Below are positions 21,642 to 30,668 of a DNA stretch of 64,000 bases, in pieces. A model generated the notes under the pieces. That model worked only from the letters and a program-made list of their open reading frames with translations. It was not told where the DNA came from and did no database searches. Location: assembly GCA_930367205.1 (NCBI GenBank), contig OV884009.1, positions 122,396,639 to 122,460,638 on the forward strand, given 5' to 3'. Source of the DNA: Acanthosoma haemorrhoidale. Lineage: Eukaryota > Arthropoda > Insecta > Hemiptera > Acanthosomatidae. Position numbers and translations under genes: made by a program. Every line of letters begins with the position of its first letter. Position 1 is the stretch's first letter.

Positions 21642-22174
21642 TTATTGGTTGTACTCAAATTTTTCAATAACATTGTACAAAAAAGTCAATGATTTTGAAA
21701 CATAATCAAACAGTTCACACAATTTAATACATTCGCATTTTTTCAAAATAATATTTGGTGATATTAAATTTATATATGGTGTGATGTTTTCATTCAACAA
21801 TAGTGTCCATGGATAAGCATGTTCAATTTTCAAGCATCTTACTTTACCTCTTTTTGTTAGTGAGATGTCAATATTTTTTGATCGAATCGAATCATTTTCT
21901 TCTGTGACGCTCGCAGCATCAGTTTTTATCTTTTTTTCTTCTTGAAATGATCCAAGATGTTTGAAGACCTGGCTCTCAATTCATCCCATTGTTCTTTGTC
22001 TAGGTAGATTGTAGATTTCTTGTCGACTAGAGCTACCATTGGTACTCCAGCACGGAGCCCCACTTTTATAAACTTTTTTAATAAATAATTAAGTGGATAG
22101 ACTGTTACTAATGCTAACTCTGTTGTGTACTGAACCATCATCGTTGATAAACTGAACCCTCTCTCTTCTCTCAA
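21642..22174 (-). CDS. TIR-element protein 2 (unknown function), one frameshift
   Basis: Two open blocks, 22174-21926 and 21833-21642, are joined by an open stretch in the second block's frame. One indel in the A-run at about 21940 is enough to unite them into roughly 175 residues. The first block contains IKVGLRAGVPMVALVDKK and STIYLDKEQWDELRARSS; the second contains CLKIEHAYPWTLLLNE and CECIKLCELFDY. A diverged relative with the same block order lies at 49.3-49.83 kb, which argues that this is a real protein. The YLDKEQWDEL pattern faintly recalls PC4-type domains, but I would not assign that. No catalytic motif is visible. Confidence 0.55.
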
Positions 22175-22238
22175 GGTAATTATTTTTTTTTATAATTTAA
22201 AAAGTGGGAGCTTAGTTTTTATTAATTTTTTTTTCATG

Positions 22239-22635
22239 TTAGTATCCCAGAAAATAAATCTCTGATTCATCATTATAACTTACACTATCGTCATTTTCCT
22301 CGTCATCAATGTGGTGATGTCTTTCCTCAAAGTAAAGTTTGCGCAACAGGTTTTTTTATACCATAGAGAGTCGATCCTGTCAAACAGCACAAACACGTAT
22401 CAGGTCCCTCTCTAGCTTCAGGATCACTCCAAATGCAAGTAATGTAATGTCCGTTGGATTGTTCATCTGTTCCAATTAACTTTGCGTAATGGTATAGTTT
22501 ATCAATAAGTTTTCGAACATTTATAAATGTTAAAAAATTTTGATGGTCTAGTGCGATAGAAGGATATTCAAGGAGGAAACGTTCATAATATGGAGAACCT
22601 TCTAGACTTCTTATCACATCCATGACTACATACAC
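22239..22635 (-). CDS. TIR-element protein 1 (unknown function)
   Basis: From MYVVMDVIRSLEG the frame is open to 22327. With one shift in an A7 run near 22350 it continues to 22239, ending in an acidic, His-rich tail (RHHHIDDEENDDSVS). The middle holds YITCIWSDPEAREGPDTCLC, with several cysteines that might bind metal. I do not recognise a family. It lies upstream of protein 2 in the same orientation, about 65 bp apart, so a shared transcript from the right arm is plausible. Confidence 0.45.
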
Positions 22636-22689
22636 AATGCATGATGAGGAAAAATGATTACTTTTACATCTTAAAAGGAAAAGAAGAGA

Positions 22690-23026
22690 GATTGGGAATT
22701 AAAGGGTGTTCAGGGATGGTGGTTATGTAAGGAGGTGGGGGGGTCAAAATGGTGGATGAAAGTTATGGTTATAAAGATGTAAGGTTATATGCAGAGCTAT
22801 CTGGTGAGCAGATTGGGAATTAGAAGACAAAATGGCGGATAAAAGGGGGTGGTTAGGGGTGGTTAGCGATGGTTAAGGGCGGGGTGGGGGTAAGAGGCGT
22901 GGTCTAAAGGGTCTCCAGACAACGGGATTGGTTGGTTAGGGTAGGGTGTGGGTAAAGGGGCGGGGCCAAATGGAGCTCTCTGATTGGTCCATATCGGTGC
23001 GCCAGAACACCCAAAACACAGCTACT
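22690..23026 (-). repeat. Right terminal inverted repeat of the TIR element
   Basis: About 337 bp, complementary to the left arm from its outer end AGTAGCTGTG to the CCAATCTC block. It has fewer GC-rich subrepeats than the left arm. Confidence 0.88.
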
Positions 23027-23030
23027 GCCA

Positions 23031-23732
23031 ATACGCCGCAGGCCTTCTCGTGAAGCTGAGTAAAATAAATGAGAAATTGCGAGAAGTGCGGTGGAAGCGT
23101 GGATGATATTTATGATCACGGTTCTGAAAGTACAGTTAGCTAGGGATACGGGGAGAAAGGATGGCCTACCTAGAGAAAAATCATTTATGGAATGTGCACA
23201 GGAAATGGTAGACGCGAGTGCCCGTGACGAGGAACAGAGAGAAGAGATAGAACCAGGTTGGAGTAGAGTGTCGTATCGGAGAAATGAAGCAGGAAGGAAT
23301 AAAGGGAGACAGGATATGGGAAGAAGAAGAGAGGGAGAGTTCGGGAGAAGAGACAGAATACCGAGAGAAAGAAGGCCAGTAGTGGAGAGGAAGAATGGGA
23401 GAAGAGAGGAAAGGAGGTGCCATGAGTGCGGCAAGACAGAACACTTGGTAGCCCAGTGCCCACGTACAAGATGTTTCGAATGCCACAATGAGGGACATAT
23501 GGCCAGACAATGCCCATATATACGGCGCAGGGAGTACGACCGAGGCGAACCTATGGAGATCAATGCTCAAAGAGTGTGGCGAAGAAGCAGGATGTCTACA
23601 GAATCGGCCAGATCTTCGGAGGCATCAGGATCGGAGACGGAGGGCAGTGAATCCAGTGGCAGAGGAATCTTGGGAAGGAGAAGCGAACAACGGAGCACAG
23701 GGTGGAGAACAGAGCAGGTTAGTAAAGAATGA
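23031..23732 (+). pseudogene. Element A gag, C-terminal part with two CCHC knuckles
   Basis: Gag resumes after the TIR element as QYAAGLLVKLSKINEKL (frames shift near 23080). From 23091 it is open to 23732: a Glu/Arg-rich linker, then nucleocapsid knuckles CHECGKTEHLVAQC and CFECHNEGHMARQC (23420-23510), then a Ser/Glu/Gly-rich tail. It binds genomic RNA in the particle. Its continuity with 20435-20973 confirms that the TIR element is an insertion. Confidence 0.85.
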
Positions 23733-23735
23733 GAA

Positions 23736-24350
23736 TTGTGTGAAAGGAGGGGCAACCTTTTTGTGAATAGTGTTGTAAAGAAGTGGGACAGGTTGCCTAT
23801 TATAGAATTCTGCAAAGGGTGGAAATGTTTAGTGGATACGGGGAGTTCCTGTACGTTAGTGAGTAGGAATAAATTAGAGGTAATATTTAAAGCAAAATGT
23901 AAACCACATGTTAAGCCATGTCAATGTAAAGTGATCACTTTGAGCGGGCCCTGTACTATAGACGGGGAAATCGAGTTAGCCCTAGATAAGTGGGGAAAGC
24001 AGGGGGAGGTGATGACACTGCACGTTGTGGAAAACATGCCGCGGGAGTACGGGGGGATTTTGGGATGCGATCTATATAACACACTAGGGATACAAATTCG
24101 TAGCTCAGGGGGTCAGTGGGTAGTTCGGATTGGGAAAAAGAGGTACCGGACGACGCAAGATGTGATGGAAAGTGTTAGGCGCGTGGGAGTAATCACTAAG
24201 GGGGTAGACTGGAGAAAAAGGGCAAGGGATGAATTTGGAGACATTTTTTTCCGCGAAGGGGATCCGTTGAGCGCGACGGGTGAAACTCTTCACGAGATCC
24301 AGTCGAAGTCGGATAAGGTCACATATGTAAAGGAGCGGAGGTACCGCTAG
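23736..24350 (+). CDS. Element A protease and pre-RT region (ends at a nonsense TAG)
   Basis: The retropepsin active site reads CLVDTGSSCTLVS; the closing motif is GGILGCDLYNTLG. After it, a spacer (VDWRKRARDEFGDIFF) leads to the start of RT. The frame ends at TAG 24348-24350, and the very next codons continue RT in the same frame (ALRGHIRKEIEELKRQG). The stop is therefore a point mutation in a gag-pol or pol polyprotein, not a natural end. Confidence 0.82.
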   Translation: MCERRGNLFVNSVVKKWDRLPIIEFCKGWKCLVDTGSSCTLVSRNKLEVIFKAKCKPHVKPCQCKVITLSGPCTIDGEIELALDKWGKQGEVMTLHVVENMPREYGGILGCDLYNTLGIQIRSSGGQWVVRIGKKRYRTTQDVMESVRRVGVITKGVDWRKRARDEFGDIFFREGDPLSATGETLHEIQSKSDKVTYVKERRYR

Positions 24351-25385
24351 GCGTTAAGAGGACACATTCGTAAGGAGATCGAGGAGTTGAAGCGGCAAGG
24401 GGTTATCGTGAATAGCGTATCGGCCTTTAATAGTCCATTATGGGCTGTGAAGAAGAAGCCGGTTGAAGGGGACAAAAAGGAACGATATAGGGTGGTGGTT
24501 AATTTTCGACAATTAAACGAAAACACACAGGATGAAAAATACCCCATTCCGAGATTGGAAGATATTTTGGATCGGCTGGGAGGAGCATCCATATTTAGTA
24601 CGCTCGACCTAAAGTCCGGATATCACCAGATCCGTATGCATCCCAGAGACCAGGCCAAAACGGCTTTTACTTTTGAAAGGGGGCATTACGAGTTTACCCG
24701 TATGCCATTTGGGTTAAAAAATGCGCCTATAACATTTCAAAGATTGATGGACGAATTCCTGCGCGGCCTCGACGAAAACATGTGTCAAGTTTATATAGAC
24801 GATCTCCTGGTATTTAGCAAGTCAGAGTCGAGTCATCTAGAGGACTTGCGTCAAGTCTTCAACAGGATACGCCAGTTTGGGTTGAAATTATCACAGGTCG
24901 ATACTGGGACAAAGACAGATTAGTTTTCTGGGACACGTGATTTCGGAAGAAGGGGTAAGACCTGATGGAAAAAAAGTCGAAGCGATCGGGAAAATGGTAA
25001 TGCCGAGCGATGTGAAGGGGATCCGGAGGTTGTTAGGAACCTTAAATTATTACCGCAGATTCGTACCGGAGATGGCCGAAAGTATGGTTCCTCTTAACGA
25101 ACTATTGAGGAAGGGACGCACAGTTAGGATTACGCCAGAGATCGAAACGAATATACAGAAATGTATAATGAGGTTGCAAACGGAACCAGTCCTCGCATTT
25201 CCAGATTTCGCGAAGACATTTTCGATCACCACGGATGCCAGTGAATATACACTGGGGGTGGTCTTATCACAGGAAAGCGAGAAGGGGGAAAGACCCGTGG
25301 CATACGTGAGCAGGAGACTTACGGATGCGGAATCTCGTTACAGCGCACTCGAACGCGAACTGTTAGCTGGCTATCTCGTGCTCTA
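24351..25385 (+). pseudogene. Element A reverse transcriptase and truncated RNase H
   Basis: RT motifs in order: SPLWAVKKKP, YRVVVNFRQLN, FSTLDLKSGYHQI, RMPFGLKNAP, and the catalytic box YIDDLLVFS. A frameshift at about 24890 separates the thumb (FLGHVISEEG). The connection and RNase H start follow (LGVVLSQESEKG, YVSRRLTDAE, YSALEREL). An internal deletion at about 25370 removes roughly 64 residues of RNase H compared with element F, joining EREL to AGYLS of the domain's end. A one-base shift follows. Confidence 0.85.
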
Positions 25386-26854
25386 CAAGTGAACATGATC
25401 GAGACGGAGGTGGGAGAAGCGTCAGGGGACTTACAAAGGTTTGTGCGTGAATGGACGCCAGACGGGGAAGGAGAGCGCAGACCTGAGCTCCAAAACAATG
25501 AGGATCCCTCGGATGATGAGTCGGAGAACGAGAGAACAGTAGAGATGGAGGAGATAGATGAGATAATCAACAACAAGTCTTGACAGGTCATCTGGAAGAC
25601 AAGGACGACGGGGCTCGTAAAAATGGAGTTCTCCAAATATGAAAAACATTCCATCACCACCATTTGGTCACAACCTGGAGTTCAAGAAGAACAACTCTGT
25701 CAAGCACTAAAAGACGCCTCTAAGCCAGGAGTAACCCATCATCTGTATGTGGGAAACGCGACGGTGTGGGACAAGTTACGTAACTTGTGGAGGTATGAAA
25801 AGATAGAGATGGACAGAACATTCATACGATGCCGCTATATGGTAGAGACCATTAGTGATCAGGAACAGCAAAAGGGCGTAACGAGCGCATACCATCAAGA
25901 GAAGACGAACCACCGGGGGATCAATGAGACGTTGGTGGCACTAAAAAGGAAATACTATTGGGTAGGGATGCGAAAAACGGTGGAAGAGATCGTGAGAGAA
26001 TGCGTCATTTGCCATACTACAAAGTATGACCACCATCCTCCGGTAGGGTTACAAACGGAGATGGGTACTCCTACAGCACCGTTAACAGACCTGCATATAG
26101 ACACTTTTACGTGGAGAGGCTTTAAGTGGGTGACGGTGGTGGATATATTTAGCAAAACAGCCATGGCCCACCCGGTGAAGGAGAAATCTGCAGCGGCGGT
26201 GAGTGGCGCCCTCCAAACTTGGTTTCAATTCTACGGAGTCCCAGATACGATCTCCTCGGATGGAGGCAGAGAATTCGATAATGCTCAGTTGAGACAAGAG
26301 ATGAAACGGTCAGGGGTTACATGGCATTTGAATACGCCCGGTCATCCCAAAAGTTGGGGAGTGATCAAATGGCTCCACAATACGTTGGGAGAACATCTCA
26401 GAGTTTTCCATGCCGATAAAGGGTTGGAAGCGGATGAGGCGATTCCCCGAGCCATAGCAGCGTATAATCATTCTATTCATATGGCCACTGGGTTTTCCCC
26501 GTTCGAAGCTCTTTTTGGTTTACGCGCACGAAGGAGGAACGAGGGAGAGACGATTGTAGACGAGAGCATGGCGGAACAGCTAACCGTATCGTATGGGCGA
26601 ATGGTCGCGGAGAAAAGCAAGAGAGTAGCGAGGGAGTAAGAGATATTACGGGTACCGTTAGGATAGGCACTATTGTTTACAGGAAGATCCTGTCGAATCG
26701 TGCAAAGGAAGTCCTGAGGTATGAGGGTCCGTTCAAAGTGATTACGATTAGGGATCACAATCTTGTCACCGTTCAGAGTCTGGCTGAACCCAGGAAACGG
26801 AGAACTGTACATATCGAGCAACTTAAGTTTCCAGTGGGAGAAGCCAGACCATAA
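25386..26854 (+). pseudogene. Element A integrase with Glu-to-Lys change in the DDE triad
   Basis: The linker (25389-25583) is followed by the HHCC finger (YHQEKTNHRG ... CVICHTTKYDHHPP), the first Asp in LHIDTFTWRGFKW, and the second in SSDGGREFDN. The third position reads GVIKWLHNTL: Lys (codon 26367-26369) stands exactly where element F has Glu, 36 residues after the second Asp. The long frame ends at 26639. The C-terminal barrel (GTIVYRKI, YEGPFKVITI, VHIEQLKFPVG) follows in another frame after about 40 residues have been lost. Confidence 0.85.
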
Positions 26855-27100
26855 GAGTGTATTTTAGTACCATCATGTTATGTTACGTTTTTCTAGAATA
26901 GAGCAATATATCTTTTATTTTTGTATGTAGAGTTTTGGGTAAATTACCCTAGTTTATTCTTTGTGTATTAGGTAAAATTCTAGATTAAGTTAGTTATGTA
27001 TATAGAGGAAGCTGTAATTTTGTTTATTTTATTTTTAACCAACGATGTAGAATTTATTTTTGTTTTGTTTGGGTTTTGAGTTTACGAGGATGTTAGTAAA

Positions 27101-27112
27101 CTGGCAGGGGGG
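27101..27112 (+). promoter_or_regulatory. Element A polypurine tract
   Basis: CTGGCAGGGGGG directly precedes the 3' LTR; F has the matching CTGGTGGGGGGGG. Confidence 0.75.
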
Positions 27113-27289
27113 AGTTAAGATGTGACCTACGGGAGTAGCCACTAATTCCAAACTACCTTGATAAACATTGTGAATACATGCGTAGAGGATTATAATTTGA
27201 ATAAAGCCAGTTCTTAACCAGCCTTCAAGAGTGTTATTTCGTTCCTTACTTATTCTTTTTTTTACGTTTCACGACCCGATACACATAAG

Positions 27290-27290
<1 letters not shown>
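27113..27290 (+). repeat. Element A 3' LTR
   Basis: 178 bp, two visible substitutions relative to 20142-20319. Confidence 0.92.

Positions 27291-27341
<51 letters not shown>
27291..27341. repeat. (TA)n microsatellite
   Basis: About 25 TA units lie between the LTR of A and element G. Several LTR elements here (A, F, G) sit in TA-rich targets. Confidence 0.95.
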
Positions 27342-27349
<8 letters not shown>

Positions 27350-27991
27350 TGAAACCTACCTCATATTTTACCATTTTATTTTTCTAATTTATTATATCAA
27401 TTGACCTTAACTAATTTGGTAGGTCCGTCATGAGATCTTTAATTCAACTTGTTTTTATGTCTTTGACATAGGAAATTATCCCGATTGAATCGCCCGATCT
27501 CAAGGCTAATGTTATAGTTATTAATAAATTGAGAAACTGGGAATTGTGAAATATATATAAGTAAAATGGTTATAACAAATAATTATAATTATAAATAGTG
27601 CTGACATTAATTATATAAAAAAATATTCAATTCCTTTTTAACAAGGATAGTTACTACTAATTAGTTATATAAAAAAAATGAAAATTGAGCTCAATCTCTT
27701 TTTAATGGATCCATAATAAAAAAAACAATATCTATATCACCCAATCGATGATATCCGTGTAATCTTCTTCTTCTTCTTCTTCTTCTTCTTCTTCTTCTTC
27801 TTCTTCTTCTTCTTCTCCTCTGCTTGTGTTGATGACCGTCAACGGAACGGGAGCTTGCTCTGCTTTGCTCTCTGGCTCTTAGCTAAGACTGGCCCTTTAT
27901 CTCATCCCCACTCCTAAGAGCATAAGGGCAGATGCTGGACAAAGTGGGAGGGTGGCTGGTCATGATATTCTCAAATATCATGAATGTTACA
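27350..27991 (-). repeat. Element G 3' LTR (long form)
   Basis: 642 bp. It contains 334 bp (27411-27744) absent from the other LTR and an 18-unit TTC repeat (27763-27817). Otherwise it matches 29793-30085, including the block at 27818-27991. Confidence 0.82.
27763..27817. repeat. (TTC)n microsatellite in the G LTR
   Basis: About 18 TTC units; the other LTR has about 13 (29872-29909). Confidence 0.9.
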
Positions 27992-28530
27992 ATTGCCTTC
28001 CCTTATAAATAAAAAAAAAATTATGAAATTTTTTTTTTTTTTTAGTGGATCCACAATATTATGTTGCTGCGTTCGGTTTGTTGAATTGGTTGTTTATAAC
28101 GGGTGTTGAAATTTTACAAAGTTTATAGTAATAATAGTTCAAATTTTGCAAGGTTTTAAATTGCTTGAAAAGCGTACAAGTTGTTTTAATTTTTTACTTA
28201 ACTAAATTATTATGCTAATTAGTATGGATTAGTTCGAAGGTACATTGTTTTATGGATCATAACGCGATTTGGAAAACATTTGTTGAAAAGACGGTTGAGT
28301 GTGATTAGTAATACATATTGGTTTTTAATTAAAATACTAGACAATTCTACTGGTAATTAGTAACAATAGAGAAAAATTGTTGAGTGTGTGTGTGTGATTT
28401 GAATATTTTACCTGAGTGAAAAGATAGTGTTTATAAAAAATTATAAATGTTACGAAAAGATAGGGAGGTCGTTGTCGTGTATAAAATTGTATGAGCTCAT
28501 TTTATTTCCTTGCTATAAAATTAATTATAA
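27992..28530 (-). other. Element G untranslated 3' region
   Basis: AT-rich sequence between segment R and the 3' LTR, with a TGTGTGTG stretch at 28386 and poly(A/T) runs. Sense AAGGGAAGGCAA before the LTR is the likely polypurine tract. I see no convincing coding sequence. Confidence 0.5.
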
Positions 28531-28874
28531 TGGACTTAAGCATTCAAAGAATATTTATGATCTGTTTTATAGATTAAGTGATAATGAAAGCAAAAGCTTC
28601 ACTTGCTGATAATTCCATAGACTTTACTAGGGTCAATACTTCTAATAATAGTTTTGTTTTTGTTTGTATAAACTTCTAAAGTTTATGTGTCATCCGATCA
28701 GTATTATTTTCATTTAGTAATGAAAATAATAAAAGAAAACTATAATTTTTTTTTTTTTCTTTTTTTGAAGTCATATTGTATCGAACAAAAAACATCCCTG
28801 TAATTATTTTTAAATGCCTTCCATTCATTAATTTTAATGTTGTTCAAATCAAACACGCAAAAAGGAATTTCATC
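28531..28874 (-). repeat. Segment R, copy in element G
   Basis: In sense it starts GATGAAATTCC, encodes about 41 residues (FCVFDLNNIKINEW, NNYRDVFCSIQYDF) fused to the preceding coiled-coil ORF, then stops and gives an AT-rich tail. The tail includes the hairpin TATTATTTTCATT-TAGT-AATGAAAATAATA. Related copies lie at 32791-32969 and 53002-53351, all in the sense orientation of their host element. Confidence 0.75.
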
Positions 28875-29645
28875 AAGATGAGTTGGAATTTGAGATTCCA
28901 ATTTCTTCGTATCCAAAACTTTATTTTGAATTATTTTTAAATTTTTCACGTTATCGCTGGTTGTCTGCTGATGCGCTGTAATTTGATCTTTCAATGAAAT
29001 CACTTCTCCTTTCTTAATATTCGCTGTATCTTCTAACTCTGAAAATTTATTTTCCAACAAACTCATATTATTCTCATAGTCAAGCTTTATTAGATCATGT
29101 TGACGTGAGGTACACTCATCATTGTTATCTGCAATCTTCTGTTCATCCTCCAATGAAGTCATTTTCTCTTCATTATCCTTAATTGAATATAAGCTAAGAT
29201 CTGTCTGACAATCAGCATCAACTAGTTGTGACTTTGTTAAATTTATTTTTTCATGATCTGTCGTATTTTTCAACAGAACGATTTCTTCTTTTAATTTTGA
29301 ATTTACATTATTATTTACTTGGAGTGTTCTCTCCTCACAAATTCGTAATTGTCTATCTAATTTATAGTTTACATCCGTGTAACCTTGTTCGAATTTAGCC
29401 GATCTTCCCGATTTTATTTCTTCCTTTAATTGATCAAACTTCCCGCTCAACTCTTTTTGTTCTTTATTATTTTCTTTAATTGCGTTAAATTGACTGTTTA
29501 ACTGGGCAAGGATTAGTTGTAACATCTTGGAATGATTTATCGTGGGTTCGGGGTCGGGGGCAGGGGGGTCTCTTTTAGAGGCTGGGTTTGACCCAACCCT
29601 GGAGGGTATACCTGAGTCTGACCCGCACATGTTTGTGTTCGTCAT
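28740..29645 (-). CDS. Element G coiled-coil gag-like protein
   Basis: 301 residues from MTNTNMCGSD. The N-terminus is Pro/Asp-rich (ASKRDPPAPDPEPT). Then come long heptad-rich stretches with many Lys/Glu/Asn and regular Leu/Ile (LILAQLNSQFNAIKENNKEQ; SLLENKFSELEDTANIKKGE), predicted coiled coil. The last 45 residues come from segment R and end in a Lys-rich run. No zinc knuckle or enzyme motif is present. It begins about 130 bp inside the 5' LTR, the usual gag position, so a structural role is plausible. The full-length open frame suggests youth or selection. Confidence 0.6.
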   Translation of the reverse strand: MTNTNMCGSDSGIPSRVGSNPASKRDPPAPDPEPTINHSKMLQLILAQLNSQFNAIKENNKEQKELSGKFDQLKEEIKSGRSAKFEQGYTDVNYKLDRQLRICEERTLQVNNNVNSKLKEEIVLLKNTTDHEKINLTKSQLVDADCQTDLSLYSIKDNEEKMTSLEDEQKIADNNDECTSRQHDLIKLDYENNMSLLENKFSELEDTANIKKGEVISLKDQITAHQQTTSDNVKNLKIIQNKVLDTKKLESQIPTHLDEIPFCVFDLNNIKINEWKAFKNNYRDVFCSIQYDFKKRKKKKL

Positions 29646-29772
29646 TTGTGTCTGTGTTTGTGTAACAAATGTAAAATTATAGGAAATATAATTTGTTATT
29701 GGTTAGTTCTAGTTATTATTCTAACATGCAATACCTCACAATTCCTTTGGTTTCTTTAGAATTTTTGAAGTT

Positions 29773-29791
29773 AATCCCGGAGCGGCCCCCA
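29773..29791 (-). promoter_or_regulatory. Element G primer-binding site, tRNA-Pro-like
   Basis: Sense sequence one base after the LTR is TGGGGGCCGCTCCGGGAT, close to the tRNA-Pro-type site TGGGGGCTCGTCCGGGAT used by several retroelements (two mismatches). Confidence 0.5.
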
Positions 29792-29792
29792 T

Positions 29793-30085
29793 TGAAACCT
29801 ACCTCATATTTTACCATTTTATTTTTCTAATTTATTATATCAATTGACCTTAATCGATGATATCCGTGTAATCTTCTTCTTCTTCTTCTTCTTCTTCTTC
29901 TTCTTCTTCTCCTCTGCTTGTGTTGATGACCGTCAACGGAACGGGAGCTTGCTCTGCTTTGCTCTCTGGCTCTTAGCTAAGACTGGCCCTTTATCTCATC
30001 CCCACTCCTAAGAGCATAAGGGCAGATGCTGGACAAAGTGGGAGGGTGGCTGGTCATGATATTCTCAAATATCATGAATGTTACA
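29793..30085 (-). repeat. Element G 5' LTR (short form)
   Basis: 293 bp, missing the 334-bp block of the other LTR. The breakpoint shows an AA microhomology (CCTTAA/TCGATG). Confidence 0.82.
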
Positions 30086-30148
30086 ATATATATATGTATA
30101 AGTTAAGTCCAGGCGCCCCTAGTGCCCAGCCTTAATCCCCAAACATAT

Positions 30149-30372
30149 AGTTAAAGGTCAACAATTAATCCCAAACATTGGTTAAACCAGGATTAGACTC
30201 CCCCTATATATAGCCTGAGCCTACGGCTCTCGATCTCATTCTTTCATTGTTAGTCATGCGATTCACTTAAGTATTCACAGTTGTTCAATTATATTTCTTC
30301 TAAACCCAGTGTAGTGTACTTTGAATAAAGAAACATTTTAAAAACATCTCTCGCTTTGCTTGTGATTTAACT
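30149..30372 (+). repeat. Element C 5' LTR
   Basis: 224 bp, with a CCCCCTATATATAGCC TATA box, a TCATTCTTTC initiator-like region, and AATAAAG in R. It differs from the 3' LTR mainly by about 8 bp near the TATA box. Confidence 0.9.
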
Positions 30373-30390
30373 GGCGCCCGAACTTGGACC
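30372..30390 (+). promoter_or_regulatory. Element C primer-binding site, tRNA-Lys-like
   Basis: TGGCGCCCGAACTTGGACC begins at the LTR end. The first 12 bases match the tRNA-Lys(UUU)-type site used by lentiviruses and others; the remainder diverges. Confidence 0.6.
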
Positions 30391-30668
30391 TTGAGGGCTG
30401 TTCAAGATAACCGAATTCTATCCGATTATAGAAAATCCGTAGAATTCAACCATCTTTTTACTCCGAGAAGAACGTCACTGACATCATACCGACTTCAGAG
30501 GAGGAACCGCTGGTGTTTCCAAACATCCGACGCTCAAGCCAATGAACGTTGTCATCTGCCAGAGCTACAGAGACCTTAAAAGGACGCTTTGGACGAAGGA
30601 CTCTACATCAGGGTAGGAAGACACCTTTGTATTATACTTAATTTTAATTTTAATTTTTATATATATTT

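Larger units (their letters stand above)
20974..23026. mobile_element. Unclassified 2.05-kb DNA element with long terminal inverted repeats
   Basis: It interrupts the gag of element A. The ends are inverted copies (AGTAGCTGTGTTTTGGGTGT at left; its complement at right) extending 337-410 bp. GCCA occurs on both sides (20970-20973 and 23027-23030) as a possible 4-bp target duplication. The inner part encodes two small proteins on the minus strand, neither of which I recognise as a transposase. It may be non-autonomous, with its mobiliser elsewhere. Confidence 0.85.
20142..27290 (+). mobile_element. Gypsy element A (plus), carrying an internal TIR element
   Basis: An LTR retrotransposon with both 178-bp LTRs, a primer-binding site, gag, protease, RT, a truncated RNase H, integrase and a polypurine tract. 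Without the 2.05-kb insertion in gag it would be about 5.1 kb. The LTRs differ at only two positions that I can see, so it is young. However, the flanks (GTGGA and TATAT) are not a target duplication, and the protein frames carry stops, a deletion and a mutated active site. Confidence 0.9.
27350..30085 (-). mobile_element. Non-autonomous LTR element G
   Basis: It is bounded by LTRs (TGTAAC...TTTCA in sense) and an ATAT duplication (27346-27349 and 30086-30089). A primer-binding-like site follows the 5' LTR and a purine tract precedes the 3' LTR. The only ORF is a coiled-coil, gag-like protein. No protease, RT or integrase is present, so it depends on another element. It contains segment R (28531-28874), which is also present in both C copies. 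Confidence 0.8.

Noticed and set aside
21926..22174. PC4-like transcription cofactor
   Set aside because: Only one short pattern (STIYLDKEQWDEL) is reminiscent; the rest of the fold is not visible, so no family was assigned.
22904..23563. Long minus-strand ORF (219 codons) across the TIR arm and gag
   Set aside because: Antisense to the zinc-knuckle gag; the Leu/Ser-rich wording is the complement of Glu/Arg-rich codons, and it spans an insertion junction.
27763..27817. CRISPR-like array
   Set aside because: A simple TTC microsatellite without spacers.
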